Shown: positions 17,950-27,235, numbered from the stretch's first letter. The stretch is DNA of 64,000 nucleotides from CAWCDJ01 sp963796675 (GCA_963796675.1 CAWCMS010000005.1:620001-684000), one strand, 5' to 3'. Program-made: numbers and translations. The notes: generated from the letters alone by a model not told the origin.

Positions 17950-20589
17950 CTATTCGCAACGCAGTGAGACCACCGGATCCACACGCGTCGCGCGAATTGC
18001 CGGGACATAGCAAGCCATCGCGGCAACCACGCAAAACAGGACGGCCACTCCTGCGAACGTGAGGGGATCGACCGGCTGGACTTCGAAAAGCAGGCTGCGC
18101 ATCCACCGCGTCACACCCAAGGCGCCGGCAAAGCCGAGTGCGGTTCCGCCCAGCCACAGGGCGGCACCCTGCCGCAGCACGAGTCCGACGACAGCGCTCC
18201 GGGGCGCGCCCAAAGCGACGCGGATGCCGATTTCCGCCGTCCGGCGCTGCACGGTATAGGCCATTAGCGCGTAGAGGCCTAAGAGGGAGAGAAAGAGTGA
18301 GATCGCTCCGAAAGCGGCCAATACCAGTGTTTGAAAGCGGCGTTCGGCGCTCGCCTCGGAGACGAGTTGTTGCATGGTGCGCACATCGGCGACGGCCAAC
18401 GCCGCGTCCATGTTCCCCACGATGCCGCGAAGCGCCGACGCAGTCCGCTCCGGAGGCAGGGTGCTCCGCACCACGACCGCCACCGAAGCGGCCGGAACCT
18501 GCCACAGCGGCAGATAGATTTGCATGGGCGGGGCCACTTCCAGTTCCCGCATCCGCACGTCCGCAACCACGCCAACGATGGTCCGCCATCCGGTTGCGTG
18601 TACCCTTCTCCCCAATGCCGACCGGCCGGGGAAGTATCTCCGCTCGAAACTCCGGCTCACGATGATTACGGGTGTTCGCGCGGGCACATCGCCGTCATCG
18701 AAGTCTCTGCCCTCGAGCAGCGGAATTCCCATCGCGGCAAAGTAGCGGGGCGTCACCAAGCGACTTTCAAAAGACGTCGTTTGGTCGAACGGGAAGCCCT
18801 CCACTTCGAGTTGAGTGATCGATTCGCCGCCGCCCAGCGGAACGCGGTCCACGGCCGCCGCGGCCCGGACGCCCGGCAGAGCCTGGGCTCGTGTCAGCAG
18901 AGTGCGGAAGAATTCGAGCTGCCGCGGCGGCTGGTTGTAACGCGCGTCGAGTTGAACTCCCATCGTCACCGTAGAGAACGATGCGAAGCCCTTATCGACA
19001 GACTGCAACCTGAAAATGCTGTGGATCAAGAGGCCGGAGCCGGTCAACAGCACGATGGTCAGTGCCATCTCGGCGATGATCAGCCCGCGGTGCAGGCGGC
19101 TCGCGCTGCTTTTGACCGCTCGAGTTGCCGAGCCCTTGATCGCCTCAATCAGATCGCAATGCGAGCCGGACCAGGCGGGGAACAATCCGGAAAGAAGGGC
19201 GGTCGTCAGCGAGACGCAGAGTGTAAAGAGCAGGACCCGTCCATCGAGGGAAGTCTCTTCGATGCGCGGAATGTTGGCCGGACGGAAGTTGACCAGCAGG
19301 TGGACGATCCAGGAGGCCGCCGTTACCCCGAGGGCACCGCCGGCTATGGCTACGCAGAACGATTCCGCGAGCAGTTGGCGCGCCAGCCGGAGACGGGACG
19401 CACCTAAGGCCGCGCGCATGGTCATCTCCTGCGCCCTGCCGCTGGCGCGTGCCAGTCCGAGTCCCGCGACGTTGGAGCAGGCGATCAGCAGCACAAGAAA
19501 GACGGCCGCCATGAAAATCAGCAGAGGCCGCCGCGAGCCGCCGACGATCTCCTCATCGAACGGGCGCACGGCACCCTGCGGTTTCTGATGCTGCTGCTGG
19601 AATGGAGGCTCGAAACGCGCGGTGATGCCGGCGATTTCCGCCTGTGCCTGACTCAGGCTCACTCCGGGCCGCAGCCGTCCAATCGCATTGCCTGGATCCT
19701 CGTTGCGAGAGGCCCGTTCTTCCGGAGTCATCGTCCACGGCACCCAGATATCGGTGGTCTTGCCGGTGGTCTCGAGGTTTTCCGTGCCGTGGGGAAAAGC
19801 GAATCCGGGCGGCATCACGCCGATGATCCGATAGGGCCGTCCGTTGAGCAGCAACTCCCTGCCTAAGGCGTTACCATCGGCGCCGAACCGCGACCGCCAA
19901 AGCGAGTAGCTGATCACCGCCACGCGTCCACGGCCCGGCTGAGTATCGGCGGCATCCACGGTGCGGCCAAGCGTTGGAGAGATACCCAGTACGCGGAAAA
20001 AATCCGCCGTCACGCGGGATCCGGCGACGCGGAATGCCGAGTCACCGAGCGATGCGTTCAGTCCGTTGGAGGTGAACATCGCCAAATTCGCAAAGGAGCG
20101 ATTCTCTTTTACCCAGGTGAAGAAGTCTCCATTGACCGGCCCCCACGCTTCGAGTGGGACGTTGGGGATGCCGGGTAATGGTTCGTATAGAAAGACAAGG
20201 CGCTCGGGATTGCGGTAAGGCAAGTCGCGAAGCAGCACTGCGTTCACAAGGCTGAATACCGCCGTGGTGGCACCGATGCCCAAGGCTAATGTCAGGACCG
20301 CAAGCGCGGAGAAACCCGGCGTCTTGCGCAGGACCCGCAGGCCGAAACGAAAGTCCGACACGATCGAGTCGAGGAGATCCACGCCACGGGCTTCGCGGCA
20401 CGCCTCCTTGGCCTTCGCCACGCCGCCGAACTGCAGTTTCGCCCGACGCTGCGCTTCCCCGCGATCCATGCCGCGGCGCATCAGATCTTCGGCGTAGCTC
20501 TCGATGTGGAAGCGCAGTTCCTGATCCATTTCGCGCTCCATGCTCCGCCGTTCGAGCATCGCTCGCAGCCAGGAACGAAACCGCTTCAC
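17950..20589 (-). CDS. ADOP-family ABC transporter permease
   Basis: Complete 879-residue ADOP permease. An N-terminal cytoplasmic segment typical of the family (MEREMDQELRFHIE, RAKLQFGGV) precedes the first transmembrane helix (FSALAVLTLALGIGATTAVF), a MacB-like periplasmic domain, FtsX helices (LLIACSNVAGLGLARA), a second periplasmic domain and the final FtsX block (FGAISLFLSLLGLYALMAYT) ending ATRVDPVVSLRCE. GGAGAG precedes the ATG. It has no ATPase gene beside it, as usual for these orphan permeases. It is transcribed away from padR, 113 bases distant, so the same regulator may control it. Confidence 0.92.
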   Translation of the reverse strand: MKRFRSWLRAMLERRSMEREMDQELRFHIESYAEDLMRRGMDRGEAQRRAKLQFGGVAKAKEACREARGVDLLDSIVSDFRFGLRVLRKTPGFSALAVLTLALGIGATTAVFSLVNAVLLRDLPYRNPERLVFLYEPLPGIPNVPLEAWGPVNGDFFTWVKENRSFANLAMFTSNGLNASLGDSAFRVAGSRVTADFFRVLGISPTLGRTVDAADTQPGRGRVAVISYSLWRSRFGADGNALGRELLLNGRPYRIIGVMPPGFAFPHGTENLETTGKTTDIWVPWTMTPEERASRNEDPGNAIGRLRPGVSLSQAQAEIAGITARFEPPFQQQHQKPQGAVRPFDEEIVGGSRRPLLIFMAAVFLVLLIACSNVAGLGLARASGRAQEMTMRAALGASRLRLARQLLAESFCVAIAGGALGVTAASWIVHLLVNFRPANIPRIEETSLDGRVLLFTLCVSLTTALLSGLFPAWSGSHCDLIEAIKGSATRAVKSSASRLHRGLIIAEMALTIVLLTGSGLLIHSIFRLQSVDKGFASFSTVTMGVQLDARYNQPPRQLEFFRTLLTRAQALPGVRAAAAVDRVPLGGGESITQLEVEGFPFDQTTSFESRLVTPRYFAAMGIPLLEGRDFDDGDVPARTPVIIVSRSFERRYFPGRSALGRRVHATGWRTIVGVVADVRMRELEVAPPMQIYLPLWQVPAASVAVVVRSTLPPERTASALRGIVGNMDAALAVADVRTMQQLVSEASAERRFQTLVLAAFGAISLFLSLLGLYALMAYTVQRRTAEIGIRVALGAPRSAVVGLVLRQGAALWLGGTALGFAGALGVTRWMRSLLFEVQPVDPLTFAGVAVLFCVVAAMACYVPAIRATRVDPVVSLRCE

Positions 20590-20661
20590 CGTTTCTCTCC
20601 TAACAAGACTAGGAGAGAATATCAGAGGCCCATCGCACCGGTCAAGGCCGTATTTTTTGGG

Positions 20662-20704
20662 TTGCCAGATACAGGCCTTTTACATATACTCGAAATACTT
20701 ATAT
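20662..20704 (+). promoter_or_regulatory. padR promoter with ATACT repeats (candidate PadR operator)
   Basis: TTGCCA (20662-20667), 17 bases, TATACT (20685-20690), then the padR ATG at 20703, so the leader would be only about 6 bases. Two ATACT direct repeats (20686-20690 and 20695-20699) lie inside an AT-rich stretch with ATATA/TATAT ends (20684-20704), placed where a PadR repressor would block its own promoter. Confidence 0.6.
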
Positions 20705-21020
20705 GCATGAGGCGTTGAAGCCGGTCGATTTTCACATCCTCCTCGCGCTTGCCCAGGGGCCTGCCCACGGCTACGGATTGATGAAGGAAGTGGAGCGCGA
20801 GTCGAATGGGAGTGTGCGGCTGGAAATCGGCTCGCTTTACCGCCTGCTGGCGCGGATGCTCGACGAAGGGCTGATCGAGGAAGCGGATGAAGACGAGCGC
20901 CGCCGCTACTATCGCATCAGCCGAGCGGGCTTGCGCACACTCAAGTCCGAGGCGGCCCGGCTGTCGGAGCTGGTCGAACTGTCGCGCGCACGAAAGCTGC
21001 TTCCCGAGGGCAGGGCGTGA
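20703..21020 (+). CDS. PadR-family transcriptional regulator
   Basis: A 105-residue winged-helix repressor of the short PadR group. Visible are DFHILLALAQGPAHGYGLMKEVE (recognition domain, about 9-31), VRLEIGSLYRLLARMLDEGLI (about 38-58) and RRRYYRISRAGLRTL (wing and end). It overlaps the next gene: its TGA at 21018-21020 shares its A with the ADOP ATG (GTGATG), so the two are translationally coupled. PadR-ADOP pairs recur in Acidobacteria, where the regulator is thought to control the adjacent permease; the inducer is unknown. Confidence 0.93.
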   Translation: MHEALKPVDFHILLALAQGPAHGYGLMKEVERESNGSVRLEIGSLYRLLARMLDEGLIEEADEDERRRYYRISRAGLRTLKSEAARLSELVELSRARKLLPEGRA

Positions 21021-23641
21021 TGCATCAGATTGTGGCGGCACTGCTGCTGCTCTTTCCGGAGCCGTTCCGCCGGAGATTCGCGCGCGACATGCTCGCCACG
21101 TTCGACGCGCGATGGCAGGAGCGGCCGGGCTGGCGCTCGGCATTCCGCACCGCCTCCGACCTGGTCTGCGCGGCAGTGAAGGAACGGCTGGTCCGGCCGC
21201 ACCGCGCGCAACTTCCGAAACGCCCAGGAGACAAGCTCATGACTATTCTGCTGCAGGATCTTCGTTTCGCTGCGCGTACACTACTCCGCAGCCGTGCCTT
21301 CACCCTGGTTTCGCTGATCACCCTGGCACTCGGGATCGGCGTCAACACGGCGATGTTCAGCATCGCCCACGCGGTGTTGTGGAGATCGCTGCCGTATCCC
21401 GATCCGGATCGCCTGGTGCTGGTCGGCGAGGTGGATGCCCACGACGCCGGGAATCACTGGGGCGCGTCCTACCAGAATCTGAAGGACTGGCGCGAGCGCA
21501 CGACGTCTTTCGAACATTTGTCCGCCGTCATGCAGGTGGGGCACATTCTGCGCGAAGGAGGCAACCCCACGCGCATTTTGGGCGCGGCGGTTTCACACGA
21601 TTTCTTCGAGACGATGGGAATCACGCCGTTGCTTGGCCGCGTGTTCGGGCAGGCTGAGGACCGCAAGGGCGCGGCTGGAGTGATCGTGCTGAGCCATCGC
21701 CTGTGGCAGGAACGGTTCGGCGGAGATCCTGGAATACTCGGCCGTGCCCTGCGTTTCGGCCGTACCGATTTTGCGGTGATTGGCGTGATGCCGGCTGGGT
21801 TCGAATACCGGCAGGCGGAGTTCTGGACGCCGCTCGAACAGGAGATCGACCCCAGCGAGGTGTCGCACCGCAACATCTGGACGCTCGATCCGGTGGGCCG
21901 GCTGCGGCCAGGAGTCAGCGCCAGCGCGGCCGCGAGGGAAGTGGAGCGGATCGCGGTCCAGATCCGCCAGCAATATCCGGAGACACGCCGCGGACTGGTA
22001 GTCCGGGCAGCGCCGCTGCGCGCGGAGTTGAGCCGCGACCTGCGGCCCGCGCTCCTCATCCTGCTGGGCGCAGTGGGCCTGGTGCTGTTGATCGTCTGCG
22101 GCAACCTGGCGGCACTAATGCTGGTGCGCGGGACGGCACGCGCCCGGGAGATGGCGATCCGGCGAGCGCTCGGGGTGGGGCATGGGCGGCTCATCCGCCA
22201 ACTGCTCACGGAGAGCGCCGTGCTTGCCTGCACGGGAGGTCTCGCGGGAATCGGACTGGCATTTCTCGCGACCCGGTCGCTCACGCTGCTGACGCGCGAC
22301 CCTCGATTGATGAATGTGCCGATGGACGGCACGGTGCTGGCGTTCGCTGCCGGGATTACGGCAGCCACCACGATCCTCTTCGGTATGGCCCCGGCGGTCC
22401 GCGCGATGCGGGCGGGCGCCGCCAAAGTGCTGAGGGGCGGTCTTCGCGCCGGCGGCTCCCACGAGCGGGCGCGGGTACAGAAGACGCTGGTGGTGGCCGA
22501 GGTGGCTCTTTGCCTGATCCTGCTGGCCGGGGCAGGGCTGCTGATCAAGAGCTTCCGTCGTGTGATGAGCATCGACCCGGGCTTTCGCACTGACGGCTTG
22601 GTTACGATGCGCATCGCCCTGCCCACCAATTACGATTCGGACGCGGCGGTGAATGGCTTCTATCGCCGGCTGGAGCAGCGCCTTCAGGCAGTGCCCGGCG
22701 TATCGGCGGCGACGATCGTCAGCCAATTGCCGATCAGCGGAGGCGAGGGCAATGGAGACATCGCGATTGAAGGCCGGCCGAGCGCCGAAGGGGAATTGGG
22801 CGCCAGCACGTTTCGCGGGGTGATCCCCAATTACTTCCCGGTAATGGGCATCCCGCTGGTGCGCGGCCGGCTGCTGGAAGATCGGGATGAGGACGCCACC
22901 AGCCATCCCGTGTTGATCAACGAGGGCTTTGCACGCCGCTTCTGGCCCGATAGCGACCCCATCGGCAAGCGCTTCAAGGTGGGTCCGCGCGACCGGGCGC
23001 CGTGGCGCACGATTGTCGGGGTGGTGGGGGATGTACGCCAGATTCGTCTGGATGCCGCGCCTTCGTTTTCGACGTACGAGTTGCTGACCTCCAGTCCGGA
23101 GGGCCGATTCGAAGTCGCGCTTCGCACCAACGGGAAGACCAGCGTGGTGCTGGCCGCGGCGTTGGGAGAACTGCGGAGGCTCGATCCGGGGCTGCTGATC
23201 GATCGCACCGGGAGCATGACGGAGCGGATCGACGAAACGGTTTCGCCGCGCCGGCTGAACCTGGTATTGTTCGACCTCTTCGCCGGGCTGGCTCTGCTGC
23301 TGGCGGCGGTGGGCCTCTATGGCGTGGTGGCCTACGCCGCCGGTCAACGCTCGCACGAGTTCGGCATCCGCATGGCGCTGGGCGCGCAGGATCGCGATGT
23401 CTGGCGCCTGGTGATGAGCCAGGGTCTGCAGTTGGCGCTGGCGGGAACGGTGTTGGGAATACTGGTGACGCTGTTCGCGTCGCGATTGATGGCGGCTCTC
23501 CTTTTCGGCGTGGAACCGACGGACGTGCCGACGCTGGTATCGGTCGCGGGTCTTCTGACAGGCGTCGCGCTGCTGGCTTGCTGGATTCCGGCGTATCGGG
23601 CGACACGGATCACGCCGGTAGAGGCGCTGCGCACCGAGTAA
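21020..23641 (+). CDS. ADOP-family ABC transporter permease, coupled to PadR
   Basis: About 873 residues. The N-terminus (LLLLFPEPFRRRFARDML) is the second ADOP variant, different from the one in the divergent permease. Then come DLRFAARTLLRSRAFTLVSL with the first helix, a MacB-like periplasmic domain, the FtsX core (LLIVCGNLAALMLVRG), a second periplasmic domain and the final FtsX block (FAGLALLLAAVGLYGVVAYA) ending ATRITPVEALRTE. The start is ATG 21020 overlapping the padR stop; GTG 21017 is the same frame and one residue longer. It probably assembles with a separately encoded MacB-type ATPase. Confidence 0.92.
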   Translation: MHQIVAALLLLFPEPFRRRFARDMLATFDARWQERPGWRSAFRTASDLVCAAVKERLVRPHRAQLPKRPGDKLMTILLQDLRFAARTLLRSRAFTLVSLITLALGIGVNTAMFSIAHAVLWRSLPYPDPDRLVLVGEVDAHDAGNHWGASYQNLKDWRERTTSFEHLSAVMQVGHILREGGNPTRILGAAVSHDFFETMGITPLLGRVFGQAEDRKGAAGVIVLSHRLWQERFGGDPGILGRALRFGRTDFAVIGVMPAGFEYRQAEFWTPLEQEIDPSEVSHRNIWTLDPVGRLRPGVSASAAAREVERIAVQIRQQYPETRRGLVVRAAPLRAELSRDLRPALLILLGAVGLVLLIVCGNLAALMLVRGTARAREMAIRRALGVGHGRLIRQLLTESAVLACTGGLAGIGLAFLATRSLTLLTRDPRLMNVPMDGTVLAFAAGITAATTILFGMAPAVRAMRAGAAKVLRGGLRAGGSHERARVQKTLVVAEVALCLILLAGAGLLIKSFRRVMSIDPGFRTDGLVTMRIALPTNYDSDAAVNGFYRRLEQRLQAVPGVSAATIVSQLPISGGEGNGDIAIEGRPSAEGELGASTFRGVIPNYFPVMGIPLVRGRLLEDRDEDATSHPVLINEGFARRFWPDSDPIGKRFKVGPRDRAPWRTIVGVVGDVRQIRLDAAPSFSTYELLTSSPEGRFEVALRTNGKTSVVLAAALGELRRLDPGLLIDRTGSMTERIDETVSPRRLNLVLFDLFAGLALLLAAVGLYGVVAYAAGQRSHEFGIRMALGAQDRDVWRLVMSQGLQLALAGTVLGILVTLFASRLMAALLFGVEPTDVPTLVSVAGLLTGVALLACWIPAYRATRITPVEALRTE

Positions 23642-23915
23642 CGAGCGCCGGGGCCTCAAGCTGCCGGAACGCTGACTCTTCAACCTGAAGCCTCACGACG
23701 CGACTGGTCTATTCTTCAAGTACTTAGGAAGTAACATACCGTGTCCGGTAAAACGGCCTCGGGCTTGTTATAATTAAGACTAGTGTCATCGCTGTTCCAA
23801 ACAATACCCTCATTGCAGAGCGCTCGGTAAGTCCAGTTCGTCTTCCCGTCGTCTAAAGCTCTCACGCAGATTCCTCATTCTCGGGAACTGAAACGTCTTT
23901 CGATCAATCAACTCT

Positions 23916-24491
23916 ATGAAATTTTCCACCAAAGCAACTATGCTGGTTTGTCTTGTGTCCGCGAGTACTTTCGCGGGTGCGAATCAAGCTTTTCACCCCA
24001 CCCGGTCGAATCGATCGGCGGCCCATGCAGCCAAATGCCGTGCTGCCGTACGGCGAGTCGTCGCAGTCGAACAACGAATGGTCCTGAAACTGGAAGAGGT
24101 ACATGCATTGATCGCGTCCGCCTCCAGAAAGCACGGTGTTCCCGCCGCCCTGGTGAAAAGCATTGTTGCCACTGAGTCGAACTTCCGATGCAACGCCGTT
24201 TCGTCACGAGGCTCTATCGGCCTGATGCAATTGCTGCCCTCAACAGCCCGGCAGTATGGCGCCGATGCCAGGGTACCGGAGCAGAATGTCGACGCCGGCA
24301 CTCGTTATCTCCGATTCCTTATCGACAGGTATCGCAACAGTAGCAGCCCTCTGAAGTGCGTCATCGCCGCGTACAATGCCGGCTTCGGCGCCGTGGACCG
24401 CTATCACGGAGTTCCGCCCTTTCACGAAACACAGGTCTACGTGACTCGTGTGTTGGCCCTCATGCAGCAGTATCAGGCCCAATCGGCCTGA
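23916..24491 (+). CDS. Lytic transglycosylase, SLT domain
   Basis: A 191-residue exported muramidase-like enzyme. After an N-terminal signal (MLVCLVSASTFAGA) the SLT domain covers about 60-185 with the catalytic Glu87 in ATESNF, followed by SSRGSIGLMQLLPSTA and CVIAAYNAGFGAVDRY. It should cut peptidoglycan between MurNAc and GlcNAc to give 1,6-anhydro ends, perhaps to open space for an envelope structure. It starts an accessory stretch with weaker codon bias than the flanks. The 274 bases before it hold AT-rich promoter-like sequence (TTGTTATAATTA near 23765) but no other gene that I can see. Confidence 0.9.
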   Translation: MKFSTKATMLVCLVSASTFAGANQAFHPTRSNRSAAHAAKCRAAVRRVVAVEQRMVLKLEEVHALIASASRKHGVPAALVKSIVATESNFRCNAVSSRGSIGLMQLLPSTARQYGADARVPEQNVDAGTRYLRFLIDRYRNSSSPLKCVIAAYNAGFGAVDRYHGVPPFHETQVYVTRVLALMQQYQAQSA

Positions 24492-24498
24492 GGCAGGT

Positions 24499-25647
24499 TT
24501 AGAAGGTAAAGAATTGCGCGGCGCTGGCTCGGCCCCGGTATATTCGGCTGGGGGATCCTGAAGGCCACCAGAGATCAACTTGTCCGCTGAGCGGGCTGCG
24601 GTAGGATCCACCACCGAACAAGCCGGTCAGATCACCATCAATCGTGGGAGGATATCCCGCAGCCGGGCTCGTCACGATCGGGGAGCCGCCATTGCCGACT
24701 GTCCAGGAAGTATCGCTCGACCAACTGCTCGTAGCGGCGAAGTCACCTGACCCAGTCCGGTATGTCATAACCATCGGATAATCCCCGGAGAGCCCGACCC
24801 GTTTCACGCATGCTGCCCACGCGCCCCCCAGGATGAAGCGTTGATTAAAGAAGGTTACGCCATCGTACGTATCCATGGACATAATCCCGCTCGGGCCATA
24901 ACCCGGCGCCTCTTGACTGTAATACACGCGGATAAAGGTTCCCGATCCCATGACGACGGCGCTTGGCGACCAATTCCCATGGCCCGTGTAACACTCGTAA
25001 CATCCTGGGTCGGCCGGCACGCTGATGACCGGGTTACCGCCGTTCAACGGAGACCAGGAAAGGCCATCAGGACTGCTGAACGAATAAATCCTGGCATGCT
25101 CACTAATGTGGGAACTGCAACCGAGAGAGCCTGTTGGAATACCTCCGACAAATAAGTAGTACGTGCCGTTATACTGAACGACCGTGGGATCCTGGATGTC
25201 ACAGACCGCGGGCGAAGCATTATTCACAGAAATCGGTTCACCATCGAAGTCTGTGGGCGGACGGCCAAATGTGCGCTGGTACGTTCCGGGATTGGGTGAG
25301 TCAGGCTCGTCCTGCTCGCGGTCCAGCGCTTGTGCCATGGGCGCATCGCCGCTCACCTCGGCACCTGCCGGGGCATCGCAGCAGGCGGAGCACGCGTTTC
25401 TTCGATTGGCGTCTCGCGAGGAGACCGCGGACGTTGCATGTCCGACGCAAATTCCATCCGGATTGCCGCAACTCCAGTAAATCCTGAATAGTCCCCTGGG
25501 ATAATCAATAATCTGGTGGGATAAATCGTTCCAAGACCCATTCGGGTTCGTCAGACCATGCTGCTCTATGCCACAGACGGTCTGGCTCCAACCAGCAGCG
25601 GTCAGCAAGGTGGCCGTTGTTATTATCGTGACAATCACGTTCTTCAT
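24499..25647 (-). CDS. Secreted five-bladed-propeller protein, GH43/GH32-like fold, function unknown
   Basis: A 382-residue exported protein (signal about 1-21, TATLLTAAGWSQ). Residues about 20-110 are Cys-rich and match nothing I know (several C in NACSACCDAP and YWSCGNPDGICVG). About 145-380 looks like a furanosidase-type propeller: CDIQDPTVVQYNGTYYLFVGG (split: DPTVVQYNGTYYLF is the blade-1 motif), IYSFSSPDGLSWSP, SAVVMGSGTFIRVYYS and YPMVMTYRTGSG. Catalytic acids are not certain, so it may be a sugar-binding or inactive relative. Codon use is less GC-biased than in neighbours, in keeping with acquisition. It converges with the lytic transglycosylase, 7 bases apart. Confidence 0.65.
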   Translation of the reverse strand: MKNVIVTIITTATLLTAAGWSQTVCGIEQHGLTNPNGSWNDLSHQIIDYPRGLFRIYWSCGNPDGICVGHATSAVSSRDANRRNACSACCDAPAGAEVSGDAPMAQALDREQDEPDSPNPGTYQRTFGRPPTDFDGEPISVNNASPAVCDIQDPTVVQYNGTYYLFVGGIPTGSLGCSSHISEHARIYSFSSPDGLSWSPLNGGNPVISVPADPGCYECYTGHGNWSPSAVVMGSGTFIRVYYSQEAPGYGPSGIMSMDTYDGVTFFNQRFILGGAWAACVKRVGLSGDYPMVMTYRTGSGDFAATSSWSSDTSWTVGNGGSPIVTSPAAGYPPTIDGDLTGLFGGGSYRSPLSGQVDLWWPSGSPSRIYRGRASAAQFFTF

Positions 25648-25794
25648 GGGCCTCGGCCCTGGACATCCTACTTATATAGCGATGCTTCCGGCCCTGCCAA
25701 CAGCTTTGGGGTGACGCGTCGCTAAGCGGCTCATTTCGAGTCGTTGGGAAGGCGATCGGCGACGCGAGGTGCTGCCGCCCCGCCCGGCCGTCCG

Positions 25795-26040
25795 TACCGG
25801 TGGTGGACCGAGTCTACGCCGGTCGCCATGCCCTACTTCCGGCTCCGGGCTTCGGAAGAAAAGTGGGAGTATCATTCGGCTTGCGAAGATTTCGTGATGC
25901 CGTTCAAGGACAATGGCCGTGCCGTGCTTGTCGGTGGATCCACTGCCGGAAGCAGCGGGCAGCCTTACGTGCTCGATCTCGGGCACGACATGATCTTCAT
26001 GCACGCAGGCGCCTGCGGGTTCCTGAGGGATCCTGACAAT
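25795..26040 (+). pseudogene. Remnant of a peptidase S41 (tail-specific protease) C-terminus
   Basis: In the frame of 25744-26067, MPYFRLRASEEKWEYH and FVMPFKDNGRAVLVG-GSTAGSSGQP match the end of S41 peptidases, where the segment around the catalytic dyad reads like DNGRAVLVGETTAGSTGQP. The catalytic Ser and upstream domains are missing and the homology stops at LGHDMIFM, so only about 70 residues survive. It fills most of the gap between the propeller protein and the ion channel. Confidence 0.6.
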
Positions 26041-26102
26041 TCCTCCTTGAAAAGTACATCGACCTGACCGATAAATAGCTATACACCCGCAACGGAGGGG
26101 AC

Positions 26103-27206
26103 ATGGCCAAGACGCTGCTAGCTGTCGCATCGCGATGTACGCCTTACGCTACTGGGCTCCTCTGCCTGACGGCCGTAGCGGCCGTGGCTGGTGACGCCCA
26201 AACGCTCACCGGCCAGGATCGGCTGTCGTTCTCGCGGCCCTCGGCGGCGGCAAAGGCTCCCGATCAGAAGGCGCGAAAAATGGTGATCGGCTTTCATGTA
26301 AACAGCATTGACGAGATCGATTGGAAGAACAGCACGTTCCGGTCTGATCTCTATTGGTGGATCCGCTACCCCGAGCCCGCCACAGAGGCTGAACAGGCGA
26401 GAATCGAGGCGCTCGAGTTCGTGAACGGGGACGTCGAGAACGCCCCGGGGAAGGTGCAGGAGAAGAAGCGCCTGGCCGCAACGAACGAGATCTACATTTC
26501 CTATCGGACCATTGCTCGATTTCATTTCGAGCCCGATTTCCGCAAGTACCCTTTCGACCGGCAGCGGTTTCCGATCATCATAGAACACGAGACTCTGCCG
26601 GCTGCGGACCTGGTGTTCCAGGACGACGCCGATTCCTATGGCCGGTCCGGCGCCGCCGAGGCGTTATGGGGCGTGGGCAGTTCGGTTCACGTGCCGGACC
26701 TCGACGTGACACGCGCGGTTCGCGAGTTCTCGGATCACGAATACAAAACGAACTTCGGGGACCCCGAGGCGAACTCCGCGACCCGATTCTCACGCGTTGC
26801 GCTGGGGATCGAAGTGAAGCGACGTTTCGTGCCTTACCTGGTCAAGATCCTGATTCCGCTGTTCATTATCCTGCTTCTCACCTATCTGGTTTTCTTCGTG
26901 CCCGCGCAGGAACTCGAAGTGGCGGCCGGCCTCACAGTCACGTCGATCCTGGCGTGCATCGCCTTTCAGTTCACTTTGACCACCAACATGCCGGATGTCG
27001 GCTACCTGATGACCTCTGACCGCATCTTTCACCTCAGCTATCTCCTCATCATGCTGGCGATGGCCGAAACCGTCTGGACCTTTAATTTGGAGAGGAGCGG
27101 CGGGGTCAAGCTCTCGAAACGCATCGAGGCGTGGGCGAGGGTCGTGTACCCTGCTGGTTTCATCCTGGGTATGCTCGTAATCGTTGCGGAGGGGCTGTCC
27201 GGGTAG
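26103..27206 (+). CDS. Pentameric ligand-gated ion channel homologue (Cys-loop/pro-loop superfamily)
   Basis: A 367-residue membrane protein. Signal peptide about 1-31; extracellular beta-sandwich about 60-240; four helices: M1 about 244-266 with the conserved Pro252, M2 about 269-291 starting with Glu270/Glu272 (ELEVAAGLTVTSILA), M3 about 304-326 and M4 about 344-364. The superfamily signature loop is present without cysteines as FRKYPFDRQRFPI (147-159), as in GLIC-type bacterial channels (pro-loop). The acidic residues at the start of M2 suggest a cation pore. GGAGGGG precedes the ATG. The ligand is unknown; proton gating as in GLIC or an amine ligand are options. It has no obvious operon partner. 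Confidence 0.88.
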   Translation: MAKTLLAVASRCTPYATGLLCLTAVAAVAGDAQTLTGQDRLSFSRPSAAAKAPDQKARKMVIGFHVNSIDEIDWKNSTFRSDLYWWIRYPEPATEAEQARIEALEFVNGDVENAPGKVQEKKRLAATNEIYISYRTIARFHFEPDFRKYPFDRQRFPIIIEHETLPAADLVFQDDADSYGRSGAAEALWGVGSSVHVPDLDVTRAVREFSDHEYKTNFGDPEANSATRFSRVALGIEVKRRFVPYLVKILIPLFIILLLTYLVFFVPAQELEVAAGLTVTSILACIAFQFTLTTNMPDVGYLMTSDRIFHLSYLLIMLAMAETVWTFNLERSGGVKLSKRIEAWARVVYPAGFILGMLVIVAEGLSG

Positions 27207-27235
27207 ATCGTCTCTTTAGAGAAGTACCCGATTCG

